This document shows, in pieces, positions 53,801 to 64,000 of a stretch of 64,000 nucleotides of DNA; the first letter of the stretch is position 1, and the number at the start of each line of letters is the position of its first letter. This DNA comes from Blastomyces gilchristii SLH14081 (lineage: Eukaryota; Ascomycota; Eurotiomycetes; Onygenales; Ajellomycetaceae). A program made the position numbers and the translations under genes. The notes below the pieces were generated by a model. That model was not told the origin of the DNA. It ran no database searches and saw nothing but the letters and a program-made list of their open reading frames with translations. The stretch spans positions 872,392-936,391 of the forward strand of contig NW_003101677.1 in the NCBI RefSeq assembly GCF_000003855.2, written 5' to 3'.

Positions 53801-56452
53801 TTTGAGAGATTTATGAGATGAAGCTTATAGACAGAAAGTCAAGATGAACTAAATCATATATTGTAATATACTAACTACAGTAGAACTAGTGTAATTGGGG
53901 TGTGTCTATATAATGAGTATTATGTGGAATTAAGCTTATTATACTGAAAAACATCCAAAAAATTCCATTTGACTCAAATGTGGGTTATAGGCTGCCGTAG
54001 GAACTGAGATGGCGAGCTGCGGGTGCGTTCTGGTCGTTTCCGTCCTGGCACTTGTACTCCGTATGTACTGCGTATGGTTTCCCTTCCCGTTGAACGCGCC
54101 TAAACATACCCCACACGGTAAATCAAGTAGCCCCCTCAAGGTTTGTGGGGTGGGTGAGTGATCTGATTTACGCACAGATGCGTTTTTGTGGAGAGCAAAT
54201 GAGCTGCTCGACCCCGTCTGACCTGAATACGCCGCGTAATCAAAATACGGAGTACATACTGTACAATACATCAAGCTGGCATCAATTGTAGCTCTGAATG
54301 ACTTTGTCAATAAGAGCCAATAACTAGCTGCTCGCTGGCAATCAAGTGAAGATAAAGCAGCACATGAACTTGACGTACATGTACATACATATGGGATGGT
54401 TATCCGATCCGGAGCCAACAAGCCGCAGTTTATCACCTTTCAATGTTTCATCGTGTTGGGTCCGTTGGGACAGGTCGAAGGAGACCTCAGCAGATAATAA
54501 GTCCCTGAAGTTTTATCTCACGTGGTCTCAAATCCTCCACTGGCCCATCATAAGCTAAGCATATATCATCATCAAATGGAACCTTCAATGGAAGTGATCT
54601 GGTGGAAGGAATATTGGGTACATGCACGTTGCAGCAGGAAATCTATCAATGTTGAAACCTGTCTGCATTGCTCAACCAACTACGGAATAGTGATCTCCCC
54701 TTGCCTGCCAGTCATACATACATACACGGACCAAGTCACAACATCAATCCGTCCGGCAGGCCATTTTCTGCAAGCAATAATGCAGACACTGGGCAAAAAC
54801 CATGGTTACTATCGCTGTTCCTGTCCGCTAACAATGCATCGCTCCGCCTTTTTGATTAAGTACGTCGTATAAGAGAATATGACCATGGATGTTATCTTCA
54901 GGTTCAACTTCCCCAGATAATCCACAAATGGTATGTAAACTTAAAATCCACCCGCAGATCCCGTGCTCATCGAAATAATAATAATATTAATAAATAATGA
55001 TAATTACCACATCTTCCCCTCTAAATGGCCTATGGCCAGCCCTGAGTTGCCCCACAAAGACCCTTCTATCCCCTAGGGCCCAGGATTTGCCCACGTACAA
55101 AAGGCAAGCCTAACCGAGGGTCCGACCAGAGGTTGCCGGTGAGCGGTAGCTTACAAACCATCTAGGCCCCGGCTACCTAGCGGGTGGTGCGGGCTTTGCC
55201 GATTATTGAGCCAATCGGGAGATTCCTCAGACTGGTGGGTGGCAGGAGCCATCCATGGCATGGCATGTATCAGCCGCGTCCTATCATGCATGTCTCTCTA
55301 CGGAGTAACTAGGCAGTCTCCACCGACCGAGAAGTAGTTAACGCGGGTCGTACTATGTAATTGGACAGCCGTGAGGGCCTTCGGAATTAACAGGATCGGC
55401 TGTGACAGTACAGTACGGAGCATCCGAGCTACGGACTGTAGCTTAGTGCGCAGACAGGCCGGGATATTACTCCCGGCCCCACCCACTATCCATCTATGAT
55501 AGCTTGGAACTTAAACTGCGTCAGGTTTCAACAAGTGCCGGGAACGTGAAGCAAGAGCCATGGCGCAAAAAGAAATATTCTTCTTGGCTCATGGTAAATT
55601 CATGTCGTGTGCTTATCCTCTCCCCTTTCATATGCACTTGTTTCCTCATCGTGTTTTTTTTACTTCTCTCTTCTGTTTTCAGCAAACACACACACACACA
55701 CCTCACTCTCTCTCTGTGTGTGCTGGAGAGGAAACCTTTTAAGAATCAGTTAGCTATTGAGAGCAGCTCTTCAAGTGTCTCCCAGCTTGCCTAGGTGTTC
55801 TCGCACTTGCTCTGGTCACCAGCTTAACGACTCACACGACTGAAGCAAAGAACCTCGGGAACAGGAACACGGAAATAATAATGGAAAGAAAAGCTATTCA
55901 TCCCCATAATAAGGGAGAAAGAAAGTAAAAAGCCTTCAAGAGCTTTTTCCTTCCACTATTGCTTGGCCAGGGGCTAGGCTGACTAACAGTTGCTTTTGTT
56001 GCCACGGCTCGTCCTCTCATCATCATATCTGCCTGCCGTATATGCAACCCCCCAGGGCTGGGTTGGGGTTGAAGCTTCGGGAGTGCTATGATGATTAGAG
56101 AATCCGTTCATCTGCACTGCTGGTGGTTCTCCAGCGGACCCGGAACCAACAAAAACACCCAGAGTTTTTGAACCATTGGTTCATCTGTAGGATATTGAAG
56201 AGACTTGTAAGATCTAAGTTGTAAGAGATAAGTTGCATAAAGGAAGTCGTCCTCCCCTCTTCCCCCCTCCCCCATTGTCCAATCTTATATTCAGCCAGGT
56301 CACCTCCTGTTATCGTTCCATCATACAGTCTGCCATAATAGGTTATCTGGTCCGTCCTCTCGCCGCACACACGAATCCAAGCACTGCTCATGTTACGAGA
56401 ACCTATTAGGACATACCATACCACGGACCACGGGGAAGAAATAAATGAAGAA

Positions 56453-56863
56453 ATGAAGTTCCCCTTCCCCCTCGCCCTCAGCGCACTTGCCGCACTCGCG
56501 CCCCTTGCATGGGCCACCCCCGCAATTGCCGCGCACTCAAAAGGGTTAGAACAACCACCCTACCGCACGGGACTCTCCGATCTGGACCCGCAGGTGCAAT
56601 TCTGCGCGAGCTATTTCCTCTGCAAGACTGATGAAGAGTGTTCGAAGCTGGAAGATTGCAGGGTAAAAGCCCATTATGACCCGACCAGAATCTTTTGTGG
56701 GTACCTTTTCTATTACTATCAATGTGTTGTACGCGGATCTCCAGATCCTTATGCCAGCACGAGGTTTGATAAGGCAGCTGCTGGGCTGTCTGCTCCTACT
56801 TCTACTGCTGTTGCTGCTGCTTCTGCTCATAATTTTGCTCCTACTGCTGCTTCTCAAATGTGA
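56453..56863 (+). CDS. Small secreted six-cysteine protein, unknown function
   Basis: A 136-residue frame. The first 23 residues (MKFPFPLALSALAALAPLAW, then ATPA) are a good signal peptide. The mature part has six Cys clustered in FCASYFLC, EECSKLEDC, FCGY and YYQC, as in small secreted fungal proteins stabilised by three disulfides. A tail rich in Ala, Ser and Thr follows, encoded by CTGCTG-type repeats (56780-56850). I do not recognise the family. The frame is open to 56390, but the signal peptide begins at the ATG at 56453. Secretion is inferred. An effector-like or surface role is possible but not shown. Confidence 0.65.
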   Translation: MKFPFPLALSALAALAPLAWATPAIAAHSKGLEQPPYRTGLSDLDPQVQFCASYFLCKTDEECSKLEDCRVKAHYDPTRIFCGYLFYYYQCVVRGSPDPYASTRFDKAAAGLSAPTSTAVAAASAHNFAPTAASQM

Positions 56864-59800
56864 ATAATGATGATGGTGATGGTGATGATGATGATTTGAA
56901 TCTGTTTGATGTTTCTTCTTTTTCTCTATATCCTTGAAGACATCAACTGTGTATGGCACTTGTTTTAGCTCTTGCTATTTTTGTTAGAAGTTTTCATATT
57001 ATCACAAAGTTTCAATCTGTCTACTCGGGGCCTCTCAATGTGTTTTGAGTTGATGCAGGCATACCTAAATTGGCTCACTATTCACATTTGGCCCCCATGC
57101 CTGAGAAAGAAAGTGCTTGCTCTGCTTGGTTTGCAGGAATATGATTATATATCCGCTTGAGATGGTATAATATAGATAGATCTCTTTGAGACATCTTGAG
57201 GAGCTACAAGGTAGGCAGGCAGGCAGACAAAAAAAAAGCGAGTAAATCTTTCAATCTTCAACCCCCTTTTACAGGCAGAGGTCTCAGAGAGAATTGGCAG
57301 ACAGAGGGCAGAGTGGCAGAGATCTCTAACTATTTTCATAAACTATGTATGAGTGTTTCGTCACCGAGACAAGAGAACTTTAACCTCGCTCATAATTAGC
57401 GCCATCATCATCATCGTCATCATCATCACCTTCATCTCTCAGCACAGATACGCTACAGCGTAGTATGGGCTAAAAGTGTAATAGCAGACAGAACATTGGA
57501 AGCAAACCTTGGGAGTTAGGTTACGGTGGGGTGGGGGTGGAGGGAGAGGAGCTAAGCACCGAATTCAGCCGCTCACCTGCCGCTTGGGGTCCGCCGCCCA
57601 ACAACGTTTGACAGGCGGAAATATTTTTCTAGCTCTGTCTTGTCACACCTGGGAGAGAAACAATGGAAATTCATTAGAGCTCCGAAGGAAGAAGGGGGGA
57701 ATATATTGGGTGCTAAATATATAGCCAACACACACAGGTATGGTTATAATAGTTGAGATGAGTATATATAGACAGTAATCTGCGACATTGCAGAGTATAT
57801 AAAAAAACAAAGAAAAAGAGAGAAATTGATCTATGTTGAGATGCAGGTGAGTGTTCAAAAATACAATACAAAGCTGTGAAGAACTGCTTTTTTTAGTTAA
57901 AATCTGTTTATTAATTAGTGTCTGAGATTGATCAGAATTTCATATATAGAGAGTGAAATTGAAAATATTAATCTTCTTTTTTTTCTTGAAAGAAGTGTTT
58001 CTCTAATTCAAACTTTCTTGAGTTTATCTAACAGCTCTGCTTCAGCTATCTACATGTCTCTTTATTTCATATCAGATGATATATATATATATATATATAT
58101 AACTATCTAGGTATTCACATATCTGCCTTCTCTTTATCATTCATGCCCATTTCTGAGCTTATATACCAACTTATTCAAAGAGAAGTGTTGAGTTCAATCA
58201 TGATTCTATGTTGCTGCTCTTCTTTCTTCTTCAACTCTTCACTGTGATAAGTGCATTTACTCAAAAAAAGCAGTGATATCAATGTCAGTGAGAAGTACTG
58301 ATAAAGCACTTTTATCTTCAATCTTCTAGTATCAATGTTATTCAGTGAAGTCTGAACTTCATACATAGAATGAAGTAATATAGATTATTTCATCAGAAGT
58401 GTAAGGGTGACTAACTACAAATTGTAAATAACATTTTATTGCTGTTTCATAAAAATTTGTTGCTTATTTCTACAATTCATCGGTGCATGTATAGAATGAG
58501 TTGCTTCTTGTTCCAATGTGAGCATCTTCTTAAGATTTTATTTCCACCACTTCCTGATAGTGATAATGGATACAGTGATGACCTTTTCTATACACAGGTC
58601 AACTGGCAGAAAAGGGGAAAAAAAAAAAGATTCTCTTGACTGAACTACTATGTACCGCATATGATCTGAGCTCAGGGGCTATTGGTATCGATATCTGTTT
58701 GCTGGCAACCTGGCAATTTCAAAACTTTCTACTGGGTCAACACATGATATTAATGAACAGCAAGGGTGAATACGACTCATAATAAATAAGCCTTTCTTTC
58801 TCTCCTGTGAGAATGGTCCGGCATTTATTTGCATGCCCTGATATGGATGGAAGGGAATGACCTCGGGAATACTGTTTCACTCACCTCATACATTTGACTC
58901 ACATTTGATCCGTCAACTTCAAGTTTCGTTCTCAGCAATACCGCGCACGCCCCCAAACAGGGCAGTTTCATATCTCGGATCAAAAGGTATGTATGTAAGA
59001 AGGAGAAGAGGAGGAAGAATCAGACAGGGGTCATTTGAAGGGGCCGTCACCACCTAGATTTCAAGAGGCAAGAGCACAGAAATGAGGTAAATCCTGCTAA
59101 TATACGACGTGTACATCCGGGGATGTAATGGCCATGATGGAATGGAATGGGATGGGCTGGGTAGCAAAGAGAAGACCGGAACTCCATCATTTAGGTCTGG
59201 ATGTAGAACACCAGAATGAAATCCGATGAAAAGAAGAAGATTTCTGGTGATCATTTTTCGGAATCACTCTCCATGATCATGTTGCTAGTACCGCGGCGGA
59301 AAGCAGTTGATAATGATAATAACCAATATAGGAGATCAGTCTTAAATAATACGGGAAGGTGGTCCTCTTCCCATCACGCCTGGGATATTCTCAGTGTGCG
59401 GATGTCAGCCATTATTGGGATAGAAGGTTGATATCCTAAGTACTCTGGACCATGGCCTGGGCTGCGAGGCGGGGAGAAATCGCTGCCAGTCAAGTGTTTA
59501 ATAAGTGGCATGCGGACGGACGGTAAGGGAGTCAAAATTAAGGTAAAACTCAATTCGCCTTATTATAATATAAGGCAGTCCGTCTCGTCTGACAGAGGAA
59601 TCATCGAATCGAAAGTTTCCTTGTCTGATCATGCCCTTTCCCCTGCCAGTCTCCACAGTGAGGTCATCATCTCATTCTTCCAGGTTGTTTACGCGATGTT
59701 GCTGGTTCTGTCTGTTTACTGCGGACATTGGCGCGTTTCAAAGGCCGACAAAAAAGAGAAACTTCGGCTTGAAGCTGGGTTTTCTTGAAAACTTAGGGAC

Positions 59801-61194
59801 CTCAAGGAACCACACTGCAGGAAGAATCATTCAAAACCCATGAGAATGGGATCCTAATGTGTCTCGGCAAACACCAAACTGTGAGCTGAAGCACCAGATA
59901 GCAAAAGGCATCATCATCCTTGCTATGTAGCAAAAACCAGGTTTTCCAACTGAGCCCCGCTATGGACTGTTTCTCCCAAGGTACAAGCTCCAACTTGCCG
60001 CTATCTCGGAGCCCTTGTCCTGTACATGTTTCTCAGCAAGATATGGGGCAGGGAATGAATGGCCCTTTTCCCGCCTGGATAAACGACCTAGAGGTATACA
60101 AATTGCAGGGCCAAGCCAGAGACGAATGACAATTCATGCTAATTCTGACTCAGCGGCGGGAAATTGCTGCTTTGATTTATTATTTATTGAATCGTGAGCG
60201 GTAGAAGCCATGACGACTGCGTAACGCTGGTAGATAGCGAGCAGCCCGTTGGTATTTTTGGCCGTTATCCTTGCGCAAGTGAGGCGTTAGCCGATTTGGG
60301 CACCTTGACCAGAAGACGTAGTTACAGCCATTGCATGGGATGACTTTCGAGCGCAATTCTTCTGTCCTGGAAAATCCTAGAAGGAACCGATCTCTTAGGG
60401 GGGAGCGGGCGAATTGTGTCTAGGTTTGTTGTTCGGTGGTAAATTATAAGAAGTCCTCCCTTAATACGCCCAGCCATAGTAATTTTGCATGGACAAACAA
60501 GTTTTTTTTTTTTCTTTTTTTTGGCCTCGTCCCGCCTTCGAAGAACATTCCATATTATATTAGAAGAAGGAAGCGGAGCTATTAGTTCTGCCCTTTTCTT
60601 TTTCTGCACGCATTAACTGCTAGGACTGATCCTGACTCTTCATTTATATTATTATTAGTAGTATTATTTTTCCCGCTCTGTTAGAGGAGTAATTTTATCC
60701 CGTCCATTCCTCCGGTGCGGCTGCTCTTTATTTCGGTGTCTGTCTGGAGCCTGAGGTTGATCTTGCCCCTCGTTTTTCTGCCGTCGCCAAACACGTTTTC
60801 GCATTTTCGCTTCTAATTCTGCGCATCTCTCTCTTATCTTGCCGCAAACCCCTCCCTCCCTCCCTCCTCTATCGCTTTCTTCCCGGCACACAACACTTCC
60901 TTTCCTACGAGAAATTAAACGGCTTGAATTCGACGAGTCCAGTCTTCTGACATCAGTCAACGAAATTTGATGCCCGCTGAGTTCATCGCCCTTAATCTCT
61001 GAGCCCATCTCTCCGGTTCACACGCGAAATCCGATAAATACCCAGTCTGCTCGATTTTCCCCCTCCTAACGATTACGACGAAAACGATATCGACTTCCAA
61101 ATCTTGATTATCTCTTCTTTACGTCCATTTTTTCTTCCCCTCTTAATCCGGTTGAATTTTTTTCGAGTTGGGCGTAGTGATGGACCAGTTTAAA
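56864..61194. other. Gene-free 4.3 kb before the MAP kinase
   Basis: 56867-56895 is a GATGGT/GATGAT microsatellite directly after the secreted-protein stop. 57390-57430 has a CATCAT microsatellite. 57900-58450 is AT-rich with (AT)n at 58079-58100. 59000-60600 contains no credible gene. 60600-61180 is pyrimidine-rich and should be the promoter and leader of the MAP kinase. Open frames are short and without features. Confidence 0.45.
58079..58100. repeat. (AT)11 microsatellite
   Basis: Eleven uninterrupted AT units in an AT-rich stretch. Confidence 0.9.
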
Positions 61195-63040
<1,846 letters not shown>

Positions 63041-64000
63041 CTTCCAAGAGGGGCTTTGAAACGAGAGAGAAATAAAATCCGAAAACCGGGTTAAGGATAA
63101 ACAAATTAGATACACCAAAGTTGGGAGATTCGGAAAGTACCCTTGTTCTCTCGACATGTCTTATTGCTATATAATACATCCTGATATATTCAAAAACGAA
63201 AAACAAGCTCATATACCACTACACTCTAGCCTCGTTATATATACTTCATTGGGGCGAGCGAGCAGGCCTTAAGAATTCTATTTTTGCTGCCACATCTTAT
63301 AACAGAACTCTCTATTTGATGGTGCTATTCCTCTGAATACTTTGGCTGTCATATTTTGCATTTTTATATCCTTTGTGGATGGATTCCCTGCTGCGCACAT
63401 CCTTTCCAATCTAAGTCTTATCCCTATGCTTTATTTTCTCCATTAACATGTCCGGTTCTTAAGCTCTCATTTTCGGTGTTCACTTGATTCTGGGTGGTTT
63501 GGGAAGCGTTGGGGTTGCCTCCTGCTTTGCTTCTATTCAACTTGAAATGTTCTACTTGGGGAATGATAGGGTTGGTTGAGACCTTCTCTTGCTAAAGAGC
63601 TTGCGAGGGATAGTACTTCGGGGCGAAAGGGATTGTCTCATTACAATGCTCGTCTATCGTCTTTCTTGTATTATTCCTCTATCCTCTCGACCCCTTACTC
63701 AGCTTGCCGTGCCTTCTTATCTCCTACCCTTAGCCATAAAAGCCTAGGCACTAAACCTGCCTCGCTTGCCGAATGATACGGTTCCTACACGCACACCGCA
63801 AAAAGTGTATGGCAAATTCCCCCATTTTTTTTCCTCCTACGATTATTTCCTTGATCTGTTGTTTTGTTGTTTTAAGTATTCTACTCATGTTTTCATTCCC
63901 TTTGATCAACAAGCAACCGGCTAGTTCAAGTTCTCCTCTACCGAAGCGGACGGATTGATTTACGGAGGATATTTATTATTTGTATGTATTGTAGTCTGTA
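63041..64000. other. Region downstream of HOG1, no gene supported
   Basis: Pyrimidine- and T-rich sequence, probably 3' untranslated and intergenic. Short frames at 63576-63958 (+) show no domain features. Confidence 0.45.

Larger units (their letters stand above)
52758..56452. other. Gene-free 3.7 kb stretch with G-runs and repeats
   Basis: Two long G runs (52800-52812 and 52827-52841, about 13 and 15 nt) and poly(A) follow the kinase start. 53700-53800 holds imperfect repeats of GTATCTCTATACC type (for example TCTCTATACC at 53742, 53773 and 53791). TACTCCGTA copies occur at 54055, 54246 and 55299. A (CA)n followed by (CT)n and (GT)n lies at 55684-55722. Nothing coding is supported. Confidence 0.45.

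Noticed and set aside
56546..56959. 137-codon minus-strand frame with a His run
   Set aside because: Antisense of the six-Cys protein and its microsatellite.

Overview
The window is nuclear DNA of a filamentous ascomycete. Genes are broken by many short introns (about 46 to 151 nt) with GT..AG borders and CTAAC-like branch sites. Protein matches made by eye (HOG1/SakA, group III G-alpha, End3, cullin 1, Lsh/DDM1, a fungal HNH_2 protein) point to Eurotiomycetes, most likely Onygenales. Species cannot be fixed from the sequence alone. For most multi-exon genes the exons given were joined by hand, and the joined lengths come out as whole codons.

Region by region. 0-7 kb: the tail of an unknown gene, a vacuolar carboxypeptidase S-type M20 peptidase (+), a DUF1771/Smr protein (-) and an N6-methyl-AMP/adenosine deaminase-like enzyme (-). 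7-14 kb: mostly gene-free, with one three-finger C2H2 protein. 14-25 kb: a STYX-like dual-specificity phosphatase, a large low-complexity protein of unknown function, and a Lsh/DDM1-type SNF2 remodeller. 25-35 kb is the densest housekeeping block: END3 (-), a mitochondrial K+/H+ exchange-related protein (-), a SRF1-like four-helix membrane protein (+), a small cupin (-) and cullin 1 (+). 35-41 kb: an AT-rich repeat-bearing stretch, an HNH_2 protein (-) and a heavily broken Baeyer-Villiger-type flavin monooxygenase pseudogene. 42.7-44.3 kb: a group III G-alpha subunit (-) with a very long low-complexity upstream region.

45-59 kb looks like an accessory island. It is gene-poor and rich in homopolymers and microsatellites, and it carries a cluster of the 9-mer TACGGAGTA/TACTCCGTA that I did not see elsewhere in the window. 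It contains a decayed aminoglycoside-phosphotransferase-like gene (+), a KP4-like secreted killer-protein gene (+), an open but probably catalytically altered paralogue of the kinase in opposite orientation (-), and a small six-cysteine secreted protein (+). At 61-63 kb the HOG1/SakA stress MAP kinase ends the gene content.

Functionally, G-alpha, HOG1, END3 and cullin 1 are core signalling, endocytosis and ubiquitin genes. Lsh/DDM1 proteins act on chromatin at repeats. The KP4-like gene set between two inverted kinase copies is the most unusual arrangement here.
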